Source: Domibacillus epiphyticus (lineage in GTDB: Bacteria; Bacillota; Bacilli; Bacillales; Domibacillaceae). From it: 64,000 nucleotides of DNA. Below the pieces are notes generated by a model. It saw nothing but the letters and a program-made list of their open reading frames with translations, was not told where the DNA came from and searched no databases. This document shows, piece by piece, positions 26,021 through 34,807 of this stretch (within the stretch, counting starts at the first letter, position 1; each line of letters opens with the position of its first letter). The translations under genes were made by a program, and so were the position numbers. The stretch covers positions 1-64,000 of the forward strand of contig NZ_MSFI01000002.1 in NCBI RefSeq assembly GCF_001975785.1. Direction: 5' to 3'.

Positions 26021-27460
26021 CTACGTTTTTACACAAACACTCAACGCTTCCGCAAACCGCGCAATCCCTTCCCCAATCACATCCGTTTCTTCTCTTCCAA
26101 ATGTAAAGCGGACATACCTTTTTTGCGAGCCAAAAACACTGCCGGGCACGAACGACAGACCCCTCTTCATCGATTCCTCGAGAAGCTGCTGTTCATTGAC
26201 GGCATGTTTCAACCGGCACCATATATGAATGCCGCCTTCTGGAATAAAATAGTCTACTTCTTTTTTTACGTATTGATCCAAGCTGACAACAATCTCATCC
26301 CGGCGTATCTTTAATTCACTTCGAATCATATGAATATGTTTATCGAAAGACGGTGATTTCAGAAATTCATTTGCGGCCCACTGGGGAAATATACTGTGGC
26401 CAAAATCAACCTGCTGTTTTGCGTCTGCGAGCCGCTCAATTACATTTTCCGGTCCAATCACCCATCCAATCCGCAGGCCGGAAGCCACGATTTTTGATAA
26501 TGAACTGATATAAAGCACATTGCCGTTCCCATCCATCGATTTTAGTGTATCACTTACTTCGCTGTTAAAAGACGTCAGTGAATACGGATCGTCTTCAATA
26601 ATCGGGATGCCCAATTCAGAAGAAATTTCAAGAATTCGTTTTCGTCGAGCCGGGCTCATCTTTAAACCGGTCGGGTTTTGAAAATCTGGATTTAAAAAAA
26701 GCATTCGAATACGATGTTTTCTATGAAGAGCGATTACATCATCTGGATTAATCCCATGCTGGTCAACAGGCAAGAGAAACGTATTTATGCCTGCTGACTG
26801 AAAAATAGGCAGCGAATAACAGTATGATGGATCCTCAATCGCAATGGAATCGCCAGGTTTCAACAGGCATTGAATAATTAAATGAAGTGCCTGCTGTGCA
26901 CCGGATGTGATTAAAATAGAAGCCGGAAGCGTGTGTATCTTTTTATACTCTTTCACATGATGCGCAATCGTTTCCCGCAATGCCGCATTTCCTTGCGGGT
27001 GATCGTAGCCAAGATGGTCGAGAAACGGGTTTTCTGCCATAATTGTTTTGAATTGTTCACGAGGAAGAAGTCCTGGAGACAATTCGCCGCTGGATAAATT
27101 GATGATGTTTCTCTTTTGATTTTCTGTGCGAATGCGCTGGACGAGGGGCAGATTCGGCAAAAAGGAGCCATCTTCCATGTAACGGCCCCAATTAGGAATG
27201 CGCTTATGGGAAATCCCCCAAATATCTGTGCTGATTCGGGTGCCGCTCCCTTTTTTTCGTTCGACAATGCCCAGCGACTTCAGCTCTTCATATGCCGCTA
27301 CAACGGTACTTCTGTTTACACCAAGCTCTTTAGCCAGAAGACGTTCCGATGGAAGCGCGCTTTCCGACGAATAAAGACCGGTGGAAATTCCCTGTTCAAT
27401 ATAATCGGCAATTTGTTTATACACCGCTTTTTTCGCGGTCCGGTCCGGCCTCCACTCCAT
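26021..27460 (-). CDS. MocR/GntR-type regulator with aminotransferase domain
   Basis: This 479-residue protein has an N-terminal GntR winged helix (residues 1-75, with SERLLAKELGVNRSTVVAAY) fused to a class I aminotransferase-like domain. The PLP lysine is in SSLSKIVASGLRIGW. Such MocR proteins (PdxR, GabR) use PLP or PLP-amino acid adducts as effectors. The target is unclear. Upstream on the same strand, 16 bases away, lies a small membrane protein and the LrgAB-like pair, which it might regulate. AAGGTG precedes the ATG. Confidence 0.9.
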   Translation of the reverse strand: MEWRPDRTAKKAVYKQIADYIEQGISTGLYSSESALPSERLLAKELGVNRSTVVAAYEELKSLGIVERKKGSGTRISTDIWGISHKRIPNWGRYMEDGSFLPNLPLVQRIRTENQKRNIINLSSGELSPGLLPREQFKTIMAENPFLDHLGYDHPQGNAALRETIAHHVKEYKKIHTLPASILITSGAQQALHLIIQCLLKPGDSIAIEDPSYCYSLPIFQSAGINTFLLPVDQHGINPDDVIALHRKHRIRMLFLNPDFQNPTGLKMSPARRKRILEISSELGIPIIEDDPYSLTSFNSEVSDTLKSMDGNGNVLYISSLSKIVASGLRIGWVIGPENVIERLADAKQQVDFGHSIFPQWAANEFLKSPSFDKHIHMIRSELKIRRDEIVVSLDQYVKKEVDYFIPEGGIHIWCRLKHAVNEQQLLEESMKRGLSFVPGSVFGSQKRYVRFTFGREETDVIGEGIARFAEALSVCVKT

Positions 27461-27476
27461 GTTATCACCTTCCTGC

Positions 27477-27671
27477 TTATATCACGCTCACAATATACCA
27501 GACGACACCAATTGTCAGCCCGACAAACAAAAGGACATATATAATGGATAAGTTAATCGTATTCCTCTTCGTGGACTCCCCGTATTTCGCATCCTCGTTT
27601 TTTGTTACGAACAAAGTGCCGATAAGTGAAATGAACAAAATAATAATGATTAATGCTATAGCAATTTTCAT
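27477..27671 (-). CDS. 64-aa membrane protein
   Basis: This 64-residue protein has two predicted membrane helices (residues 3-23 and 43-62) joined by a charged loop (TKNEDAKYGESTKRN). AAAGGGGG precedes the ATG. It lies 20 bases after the LrgB-like gene and 16 bases before the MocR gene, all on the same strand, so it is probably cotranscribed with them. I do not recognise the family. It could be an accessory to the LrgAB-like pair. Confidence 0.75.
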   Translation of the reverse strand: MKIAIALIIIILFISLIGTLFVTKNEDAKYGESTKRNTINLSIIYVLLFVGLTIGVVWYIVSVI

Positions 27672-27691
27672 TTTTGAATTCCCCCTTTCTT

Positions 27692-28363
27692 TTATAAAAA
27701 ATAGCCAATTATATACGGAATGATAAAACTTGCGGTGATCCCGGTCGCAATCATTGTGACGGAACCGATGGCGGCTGCTTCCTTTTCATTTTTTAATAAC
27801 TGGCTTACCCCGATTATATGTGAAGCACATCCCATTCCAACTCCTCTGCCAATTGTGCTTTTCACGCGAAGGATCCGCATGATAATCGGTCCTGCAATAG
27901 CACCGGTTATCCCCGCAATGACCACAAATGCTGCAGTAATCGCTGGAATCCCCTCTATTTTTCCGGATAATGCAAGGGCAATTGGCATCGTCGTTAACTG
28001 CGGAATGATCGATGCAATAATCGAATTACTGAGTCCGATCGATTTTCCAGCCAGAACAGCAATAAGCACAGTTAACAAAATACCGAGACATGAACCTAAC
28101 AAAATAGAAAAAAAATGTGTTTTTAAAAGACGCCGCTGATTATAAAGCGGAATAGCAAGCGCCACAATAGATGCATTTAAAAATAGTGACAGCCATTTTG
28201 CTCCGCTCCCCACATATTCTTTGTGGGACGTACCAGTCAGGGAAAATAACACAACAAAAAAGGCAGTTGTTGTTAAAACCGGCAGCGTAAAAGGAGATGA
28301 AGCCTTTTCATTTATTTTCACAGCCAGAAAGTAAACAAAAACAGTGATTACGATCCATCCCAT
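27692..28363 (-). CDS. lrgB: LrgB/CidB-family membrane protein
   Basis: This 223-residue protein has about six membrane helices and the family stretch STIGRGVGMGCASHIIGVSQ. LrgB/CidB proteins act with LrgA/CidA. Known relatives are holin-like modulators of murein hydrolases or, as in B. subtilis PftAB, a pyruvate carrier. The start overlaps the end of the LrgA-like gene by 16 bases, with GAGGAAC upstream, so the two are translated together. Given the organic-acid theme of the window, a carboxylate transport role is plausible. That role is inference. Confidence 0.9.
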   Translation of the reverse strand: MGWIVITVFVYFLAVKINEKASSPFTLPVLTTTAFFVVLFSLTGTSHKEYVGSGAKWLSLFLNASIVALAIPLYNQRRLLKTHFFSILLGSCLGILLTVLIAVLAGKSIGLSNSIIASIIPQLTTMPIALALSGKIEGIPAITAAFVVIAGITGAIAGPIIMRILRVKSTIGRGVGMGCASHIIGVSQLLKNEKEAAAIGSVTMIATGITASFIIPYIIGYFL

Positions 28364-28722
28364 TGTTGTTCCTCTTTTCTGGCAAGCCTATCACTAACAA
28401 AGGCGGAAACAGCAAGTGTCATTAGTGTGCTGCCGATAATCACTACAACCAGTCCGATTCCCTCTTGCAAAAAGAATGCCCCATAATCGATCACTCCTGT
28501 TGTCGCCGGGATTAAAAAGAGCGGCATAAATGCAACAAGTTTCAACGCTCCCATCTCAACCCATTTTGACGGTAAAATACCCGTTGTGAGCAAGATAAAC
28601 AGCAGGATCATCCCAATTAAACTACCGGGTATCGATAAATTAAGCCAATCCGCTATCTGATTTCCAACTAAACTAATTACGTAAAGAACACCCGCTTGGA
28701 GTGCCATCACCATCCACTTCAT
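28348..28722 (-). CDS. lrgA: LrgA/CidA-family membrane protein
   Basis: This 124-residue protein has four predicted membrane helices and the core SIPGSLIGMILLFILL with a downstream PLFLIPATTGVIDY, typical of CidA/LrgA. GGTGGAG precedes the ATG. It is the first gene of a minus-strand set (LrgA, LrgB, 64-aa protein, perhaps MocR). Two exact 15-bp direct repeats lie upstream, at about the -35 region and above. No LytSR-type system lies nearby. Confidence 0.88.
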   Translation of the reverse strand: MKWMVMALQAGVLYVISLVGNQIADWLNLSIPGSLIGMILLFILLTTGILPSKWVEMGALKLVAFMPLFLIPATTGVIDYGAFFLQEGIGLVVVIIGSTLMTLAVSAFVSDRLARKEEQQWDGS

Positions 28723-28767
28723 GGCTCCACCCCCATCCTTTTATCATAAAAAATATTGTTAAAAAAG

Positions 28768-28806
28768 AACCATCCAATTTAATAACATTTTAACCATCCA
28801 ATTTAA
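28768..28806 (-). promoter_or_regulatory. Pair of 15-bp direct repeats upstream of lrgAB
   Basis: AACCATCCAATTTAA occurs at 28768-28782 and again at 28792-28806, a 24-bp period. Read towards lrgA it is TTAAATTGGATGGTT. It lies roughly at -35 to -73 of a start estimated from a TATGAT -10 at 28745-28740. Paired direct repeats in that position resemble activator sites such as those of LytTR-type regulators. Confidence 0.7.
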
Positions 28807-28934
28807 ATCCTTTTCCTTATCATAACAGGAAAAGCCTCTTTAAATATTACAAACTTCTGAACTGTTCCTCGTGAAACAAACTATGCTTATGTTGGTTGAT
28901 TTGAGGTAGAAAAGAATGTAAAATCAATTACGAA

Positions 28935-28955
28935 TATCGATATTGATTTTCGATA
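28935..28955. promoter_or_regulatory. Dyad upstream of the PadR gene
   Basis: TATCGA at 28935-28940 and TCGATA at 28950-28955 form an inverted repeat with a 9-base spacer, 18 bases before the regulator start. It is a candidate autoregulatory PadR operator. Confidence 0.5.
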
Positions 28956-28972
28956 CAAGGGGAGGTAATTCG

Positions 28973-29281
28973 TTGGAAGATAAGGTTCTGCGAAAGCTGT
29001 TTCTTGGATTTATTCATATTCACATTTTACACCACGCTAAAGAATATCCCATATTTGGTGCATGGATGCTCGAAGAATTGCGGGAACATGGCTATGAGAT
29101 AAGCCCTGGAACGTTGTATCCGATCCTCCATACGATGGAAAAAGACGGCCTGCTGACGCGCGAAGACCGGAACGTGGCCGGGAAAATCCGAAAATATTAC
29201 ACGACGACAGATAAAGGAAAGAAGATATTACAAGAGGCACGAAAAAAAGCGTCTGAACTTTTCAAGGAAATAAAAGAGTGA
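28973..29281 (+). CDS. PadR-family regulator
   Basis: This 102-residue winged-helix protein has the PadR signature YEISPGTLYPILHTMEKDGL in the middle and a C-terminal coiled coil. The start is a TTG at 28973, seven bases after GGGGAGG. A longer frame would run through the operator dyad. It lies 10 bases before chrA and is probably its regulator. PadR-chromate transporter pairs are common in Firmicutes. Confidence 0.88.
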   Translation: MEDKVLRKLFLGFIHIHILHHAKEYPIFGAWMLEELREHGYEISPGTLYPILHTMEKDGLLTREDRNVAGKIRKYYTTTDKGKKILQEARKKASELFKEIKE

Positions 29282-29291
29282 GGGGACGATT

Positions 29292-30473
29292 ATGCGAAAA
29301 ATTAATGTTAGAACGTGGATGGAAATTTTACTTGTGTCAACTCGGCTTGGTTTAACTTCATTTGGTGGACCGGTTGCTCATTTAGGATATTTTCATGAAG
29401 AATACGTTCGCAGACGAAAATGGATGGATGAAAAAAACTACGCTGATTTAGTAGCACTCTGTCAGTTTTTGCCTGGACCGGCAAGCAGCCAGGTCGGGAT
29501 TGGTGTAGGGGTTATTCGTGGCGGGGTAATTGGCGGTGTTCTTGCTTTTATTGGCTTTACAATGCCTTCCGTTCTTGCTTTGATTCTATTCGCCCTTCTT
29601 CTTCAAGGATTTGATATTGGAGATGCCGGCTGGATTCATGGGTTAAAAATCGTTGCCGTTGCTGTCGTTGCGCATGCGATACTTGGAATGGCTCAAAAAT
29701 TAACGCCGGATTTAAAGCGAAAGGCAATCGCGCTAGCCGCATTGACCATTACATTGCTCTGGCAGACAGCCTTCACGCAAGTTGGTGTCATTCTTTTATC
29801 CGGTTTCATCGGGTTTCTTCTGTATAAAGAATATGCACAGGATAAATCCGAACCTTTCTCTTTCCCACTTTCACGTCGTTTCGGTGCGATTTGTCTCACG
29901 CTCTTTTTTGTATTACTTATCGCACTTCCAATCCTGCGTGAAGTGACTTCACTCAACTGGGTTGCCATGTTTGACAGCTTTTATCGCGGAGGTGCACTCG
30001 TTTTTGGCGGCGGTCATGTTGTCCTTCCTCTGCTTGAACGTGAATTTGTGCCGAATGGCTGGTTAAATGAAGAACAATTTTTAGCTGGATATGGTGCTGC
30101 ACAGGCGGTCCCGGGACCATTATTCACATTCGCTGCTTATATTGGTGCGGTCATTAATGGCTGGCAGGGCGGATTGCTGGCTACATTTGCGATTTTCTTA
30201 CCTGCATTTTTACTTATTCTTGGCGCCCTTCCATTCTGGGATATGGTTCGTCATAACCCAAAGATTCAAGGTGCGCTTATGGGCGTGAATGCAGCAGTTG
30301 TCGGCATTTTGATATCCGCTTTCTATACGCCAATTTGGATAAGCTCTATTCTGGCACCAATCGATTTTGCATTTGCTGCGATTTTGTTCAGCATGCTTGT
30401 TTATTGGAAGCTTCCGCCATGGATTGTTGTACTGACAGGTGCTGTCGGCGGTGCATTAATAGGCTTTATATAA
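29292..30473 (+). CDS. chrA: Chromate transporter ChrA (two-domain)
   Basis: This 393-residue membrane protein of the CHR superfamily has two homologous halves. The first half contains SFGGPVAHLGYF and FLPGPASSQ, and the second has FGGGHVVLPLLEREFV and AVPGPLFTF. Proteins of this type export chromate or act on related anions. It is the long fused form, whereas B. subtilis YwrAB has the halves as separate proteins. GAGGGG precedes the ATG. It forms an operon with the PadR regulator. Confidence 0.93.
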   Translation: MRKINVRTWMEILLVSTRLGLTSFGGPVAHLGYFHEEYVRRRKWMDEKNYADLVALCQFLPGPASSQVGIGVGVIRGGVIGGVLAFIGFTMPSVLALILFALLLQGFDIGDAGWIHGLKIVAVAVVAHAILGMAQKLTPDLKRKAIALAALTITLLWQTAFTQVGVILLSGFIGFLLYKEYAQDKSEPFSFPLSRRFGAICLTLFFVLLIALPILREVTSLNWVAMFDSFYRGGALVFGGGHVVLPLLEREFVPNGWLNEEQFLAGYGAAQAVPGPLFTFAAYIGAVINGWQGGLLATFAIFLPAFLLILGALPFWDMVRHNPKIQGALMGVNAAVVGILISAFYTPIWISSILAPIDFAFAAILFSMLVYWKLPPWIVVLTGAVGGALIGFI

Positions 30474-30477
30474 AAAA

Positions 30478-30506
30478 GGAATGTCCCGCAATCGGCGGGA
30501 CGTTCC
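30478..30506. terminator. Terminator between chrA and ykoI-like gene
   Basis: GGAATGTCCCGC pairs with GCGGGACGTTCC, with A6 before and T6 after. It can end both converging transcripts. Confidence 0.9.
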
Positions 30507-30510
30507 TTTT

Positions 30511-31308
30511 TTAGTCGTCATCTACTTGATCATCTGAATCCGTGTCAGTATCTTCATCATCCACGTCATCATCATCTGATTCAACTGGCGGCGTATTCGT
30601 TTTTGTTTTTGGTGATTCTTTTTGAACCTTTTTAAACCAGTAAATAGATGATAATTTTGCTGTTGTTTCTTGTATGTATACATGCGCACCGTCTTTGCTG
30701 TTCTCTACCGTCACTTTATACAAGGGACCCGTTTTCGAGTTTATTTTTGATACATTGGTGACACTGCCGTTTACAGTCTTCAACGCAATTTCCCTCGCAC
30801 GCTGTTCTGAAATAACATTCTCTGCTTTTTCTGCTGGGGAGTCTTTTATTTCCTTTGAAGAAACCGTCTTTTCGTTTATCAGATCATAGATAACCCGAAA
30901 TTGCTTCTCTTCTTTTGACACAATCGCTTCCGCATACTGTTTCCCTTGTTCGCGCATAGCCTTAATCTCTGTGACCCGCCCATTTGATTCCGCAATTATT
31001 TTCTCTTTTGCTTCTTCAAGCGTTAACAACGCTTCCTCTTTTTCCATCATCTTAACATTATTAATCTTTTTCGTTTTCCCATCTACTGAAAGACTGTACG
31101 TCCCTTTCTCGTTTTTGATCACCATGTAATAATCGTATTTGGGCTGATCCCATTTTACTGATACAATGTTACCGCCATACATGTCAGTCACAATCTTTTC
31201 TGCCTGTTTCTGTGAAATTATTGCCGGCCGATTGTTGAACAGTCCTTCGTATAAGACGAATCCCAGTCCAATCACGATAACAGCTATAAGAAATATCTTT
31301 ATTTTCAT
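30511..31308 (-). CDS. ykoI: PepSY-domain membrane protein (YkoI-like)
   Basis: This 265-residue protein has one N-terminal membrane anchor (residues 4-20) and several repeats of the PepSY type. Examples are ISQKQAEKIVTDMYGGNIVSV near residue 31 and ISEQRAREIALKTVNGSVTNV near 168. It ends in a very acidic Asp-rich tail of about 20 residues. It lies one base after the sensor kinase stop, matching the ykoG-ykoH-ykoI order of B. subtilis. It is probably an extracellular, membrane-anchored partner or target of that system. GGAGGCG precedes the ATG. Confidence 0.88.
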   Translation of the reverse strand: MKIKIFLIAVIVIGLGFVLYEGLFNNRPAIISQKQAEKIVTDMYGGNIVSVKWDQPKYDYYMVIKNEKGTYSLSVDGKTKKINNVKMMEKEEALLTLEEAKEKIIAESNGRVTEIKAMREQGKQYAEAIVSKEEKQFRVIYDLINEKTVSSKEIKDSPAEKAENVISEQRAREIALKTVNGSVTNVSKINSKTGPLYKVTVENSKDGAHVYIQETTAKLSSIYWFKKVQKESPKTKTNTPPVESDDDDVDDEDTDTDSDDQVDDD

Positions 31309-31309
31309 C

Positions 31310-32659
31310 TTACGCCTCCGATTTTGGCAGAATCACGGTAAAAACAGAGCCTGCACCTTCCACACTTTTCATTGAAATACTGCCGCCGTGCTGTTCACTG
31401 ATTCTTTTCGCAATCGATAATCCTAATCCTGCCCCGCCCGTTTTTCGGCTTCTTACTTGATCTACCCGGTATAGACGATCAAATACGTATGGCTGAGCAT
31501 CCTCCGGTATGCCGATTCCACGATCTTCCACCGAAAGCTTTATCCAGTTATTTTCTTCTTCAAGGGCGACATGGATGGCGTCATTGCTGTATTTCCGGGC
31601 GTTATCCAGTAATATGACGAGAAGTTGAATAAAGCTTTGTTCGTGCACATCTGCGTATAACGATCGGGAATCCGGAGAAAAGTGAATCTCCTGTGCATCC
31701 GTCATTTGCAACCGCTCTATCGTTTTATGAACAACCGGTACAATGTTCATCCGTTCCCGGTCATTTTCAATTAACTCTTCTGATACTGCCAGCTGCAAAA
31801 GCTGTTCCGTCAAATATTTCATACGCGATGACTCAGATTCAATTGCTGTCATCGCTTCTTCCATTACATCCGCACGAGTCGTTCCCCAGCGGCGAAGCAA
31901 CTTCATATAGCTTGAAATGACCGTAAGCGGTGTTTTTAATTCATGGGACGCATCCGACACAAACTGCTCCTGTTTCATATAGCTGTTTTCCAGCTTAGCA
32001 ATCATCCGGTTAAAGGTGGCAGCCAGTTCATTTAATTCGTCATTGTTTTTTCCGGATATCTCAATCTGCTCATACGATTCTTTTTCTTCAATTGTTTTCA
32101 TTGTATAAATAAGCCGCTGAATAGGCCTGGAAATAATATTACCCAGAATCCAGCTCGCAATAAATAAAAGCGTGATGACAACAATGGATGTAAAGACGAG
32201 CACCCATTTCAAGTCCGTTACATTCTCCATCAAGCTGTCTATGTTTTCGACGATTTGCAAATTCATAACTTCGCCTTCGCTGTTAATCATCGGAATAGAC
32301 ACAACCGCAAATTGGGACTGCTTAAATGACAGGACCTGTTCGTATTGATCATCTTTAAATGAAGTCACAATAGACCTGTAGCGTTTATCTGTCACGAATT
32401 CATGTACCGGATGATGGTCACTGCCCACAACTTTAATCATGCCATTATTGATTAAATAAGCCCTCAGTACCTGCTCTGTTGACGATTCACTGTTTGTATT
32501 CAGCTCTTTTAAAATAGTATTTGCTGTATTTAAAAGCCGCTGTTGTTCGGACTCAATGATTGTACATTTAAATAATACGTAAATAGCCGTGTTTGCAATG
32601 ATCAAAAGACAAATTAACAGCACTGTAATCGACAATTGTATGCGCGTACTAAGCCTCAT
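31310..32659 (-). CDS. ykoH: Sensor histidine kinase (YkoH-like)
   Basis: This 449-residue kinase has two membrane helices (about residues 8-29 and 152-172) flanking an extracellular sensor of about 120 residues. A HAMP domain follows, then HisKA with the phosphorylated His in SDASHELKTPLT. The HATPase shows VILLDNARKYSND, the G1 box DRGIGIPED, and GLGLSIAK. It is five bases downstream of the response regulator gene. The signal is unknown. Its operon also encodes glycerate kinase 2 and a DASS transporter. Confidence 0.93.
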   Translation of the reverse strand: MRLSTRIQLSITVLLICLLIIANTAIYVLFKCTIIESEQQRLLNTANTILKELNTNSESSTEQVLRAYLINNGMIKVVGSDHHPVHEFVTDKRYRSIVTSFKDDQYEQVLSFKQSQFAVVSIPMINSEGEVMNLQIVENIDSLMENVTDLKWVLVFTSIVVITLLFIASWILGNIISRPIQRLIYTMKTIEEKESYEQIEISGKNNDELNELAATFNRMIAKLENSYMKQEQFVSDASHELKTPLTVISSYMKLLRRWGTTRADVMEEAMTAIESESSRMKYLTEQLLQLAVSEELIENDRERMNIVPVVHKTIERLQMTDAQEIHFSPDSRSLYADVHEQSFIQLLVILLDNARKYSNDAIHVALEEENNWIKLSVEDRGIGIPEDAQPYVFDRLYRVDQVRSRKTGGAGLGLSIAKRISEQHGGSISMKSVEGAGSVFTVILPKSEA

Positions 32660-32664
32660 CCCGC

Positions 32665-33348
32665 TTAATCCTTAATCATATAGCCGACACCGCGTACTGT
32701 TTGAATAAAAGGTTCCTCATCCGTGGGCTGCAGTTTTTTTCGCAAATACCGGATATACACATCGACAACATTTGTATCCCCGAAGTAGTCATATCCCCAC
32801 ACTTGATTTACTATTTGCCCTCGTTCCAAAGCGCGGTTTTTATTTTCTGCCAAATACATTAAAAGATCATATTCTCTTGGTGTTAAGTCTACTATCGAAC
32901 CGTTCACGTAAACCTCACGGGCATCAGACCGGATCATTAAATGGCGGATCGAAATTGAGTCATCAGGTTCATCCCGTTTTCGGGGATGAAAACGTAAATG
33001 AGTCCGAATCCTGGCCAAGAGTTCCTCGATTTCAAATGGTTTAGTCATATAATCATTTGCACCCAAATCGAGACCGCTGACTTTATCGTAAACAGAGTTT
33101 CTCGCCGTCAGCATAATGACGATCGTCTCTTCATTCATTGACCGGATGCGACGCAAAACTTCCATCCCGTTTAATTCCGGAATCATGACATCGAGAATGA
33201 CAAGCTGAACCGGTTCTTTCTTTAAAAGAGCCAGCCCCTCTCTACCGCTATGGACCACACTTGTTTTAAAGCCTTCATACTCAAGCTCGAGCTGTATTAC
33301 CCGGGCAATATGTTCATCATCTTCAATAATTAGTATGTGATCGCTCAT
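32665..33348 (-). CDS. ykoG: OmpR-family response regulator (YkoG-like)
   Basis: This 227-residue protein has a receiver domain (acidic pair in IIEDDEHIAR, phosphoacceptor in LVILDVMIPELNG, conserved Lys in YMTKPFEIEE) and an OmpR winged helix (LTPREYDLLMYLAENKNR, ending VRGVGYMI). I start at the ATG at 33348 after GAGGTGGG, because the longer frame runs into the upstream transporter gene. It lies 13 bases after the DASS stop. It is the partner of the kinase that follows. Confidence 0.94.
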   Translation of the reverse strand: MSDHILIIEDDEHIARVIQLELEYEGFKTSVVHSGREGLALLKKEPVQLVILDVMIPELNGMEVLRRIRSMNEETIVIMLTARNSVYDKVSGLDLGANDYMTKPFEIEELLARIRTHLRFHPRKRDEPDDSISIRHLMIRSDAREVYVNGSIVDLTPREYDLLMYLAENKNRALERGQIVNQVWGYDYFGDTNVVDVYIRYLRKKLQPTDEEPFIQTVRGVGYMIKD

Positions 33349-33361
33349 TTTCCCACCTCGT

Positions 33362-34807
33362 TTAAATAGACAAACCCGTCCATTTCCAGTATGTAAAATA
33401 AAACAGGAACATGACAAGGACGTAAAGAGGCATTAAATATATACTAATATGAAGAAGTTTTTTTGCATCATAGGTCATATTGCCCTCTTCATAAAAAAGT
33501 AGAAGGGCTTTCGAACTGACAGGCAGCGTCACACAATAATTCATACCGATTAAACTCAAAAAAACGATTCCAGCTGAATCCGCCCCGATCGTCTGTCCAA
33601 ATACAATAAAAGTTGGTATTAATACAACAGCTCGCGTCGTATGTGATGTTATATATAAATGGCTTGTGACGGCAACGAATAAAATGATGAATACGATAAA
33701 CCATTCGGGCGTATCTGTAAAAAAATATAAAAAACTGAACATTTCTTCCTCAATCCACTGAACCACTCCAGATTCAACAAGCTGTTCCCCAAGAGCCGAC
33801 GCTGCCGCAACAAATAAAATCAAATTCCACGATACAGAGTGAATACCTTGTTTCCAGCTCATCACACCGAATTCTGGAAGGACAAACAAAAGCGCACCGA
33901 ACACTGTTACGAAGGCTAAATCGTATCCATGAATACTTTCCGTTACCCAACCTAGTGCCACCGCCAGAATAAGAAAAGCGGTTTTCTTTTCTTTTTTTCT
34001 CATCGGCACTTTCTCTGTTTTTTCTATCTCGACGAGTTCCGTCCTTTGATTACTTCGTTTTGGCCAGAGCCTCCACTTCATGACATAAAGCGAAAGAAAC
34101 GTCACCACCAGTGTAAAAGGGACGCTCCAGAACAGCCATTGCATAAAGGAAATGGACTGTCCCGTGGTCGTTTTTAATATCCCAATGCCTATTAAATGAG
34201 AACCGGCACCGATGAGCGTTGCAGACGTGCTCATTAAAATCATCACCGGAACGATCATTGCCAGCACTTCATTTTCCGGTTTTGAAAATAACTTGCTTAA
34301 TTGCTTCATAACCGGCATCGACAAAGCGGCTCGCCCGGACGTAGATGGAATAAAAAAAGAGGATAAAAACAGAACAAACGTCAGCATTGATAAAATGCTG
34401 CTTTTTCGCTGTGTTCGCTGTACAATCATTTGGCTTATCCGGTCGGCGAGTCCTGATTGTTTAATCGCTTCTCCTATTATAAAAGAGCCGATCATCAGCC
34501 AGACGACTTCTTCTGAAAGGGAATGATACAAAATGTCCGGCTCTCCGGCTTTCAGCAGGATGACCACTAGGAGCATACACATCGCAACGAGCCCTGCCGG
34601 CACTTTCGTTAAAATCCACAATGTCATCGCGGACAAAAAAGCAAACATTGTTAGTTTTCCTGAATAGTCAAGCGAGTCTATTTTCAACAGGAGAAAAGCA
34701 AAGATAACATGAATCGCCATGATGAGAAGGTTCCGGGTCTGACACGTTTGAATGAATTCGAGAATGTCAGTCCACGCTGTTTTCAGGACCGCAGGTTTCC
34801 AGATCAT
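33362..34807 (-). CDS. SLC13/DASS-family anion transporter
   Basis: This 481-residue membrane protein has about twelve helices and belongs to the divalent anion:Na+ symporter or ArsB/SLC13 type. A conserved FIPSTSGRAALSMPV motif lies in the first half and YITSHTTRAVVLIPTF in the second. The ATG at 34807 overlaps the stop of glycerate kinase 2 (TGATG), with GGGGG seven bases upstream. The coupling suggests carriage of glycerate or a precursor dicarboxylate or hydroxyacid. That substrate is inference. Confidence 0.87.
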   Translation of the reverse strand: MIWKPAVLKTAWTDILEFIQTCQTRNLLIMAIHVIFAFLLLKIDSLDYSGKLTMFAFLSAMTLWILTKVPAGLVAMCMLLVVILLKAGEPDILYHSLSEEVVWLMIGSFIIGEAIKQSGLADRISQMIVQRTQRKSSILSMLTFVLFLSSFFIPSTSGRAALSMPVMKQLSKLFSKPENEVLAMIVPVMILMSTSATLIGAGSHLIGIGILKTTTGQSISFMQWLFWSVPFTLVVTFLSLYVMKWRLWPKRSNQRTELVEIEKTEKVPMRKKEKKTAFLILAVALGWVTESIHGYDLAFVTVFGALLFVLPEFGVMSWKQGIHSVSWNLILFVAAASALGEQLVESGVVQWIEEEMFSFLYFFTDTPEWFIVFIILFVAVTSHLYITSHTTRAVVLIPTFIVFGQTIGADSAGIVFLSLIGMNYCVTLPVSSKALLLFYEEGNMTYDAKKLLHISIYLMPLYVLVMFLFYFTYWKWTGLSI

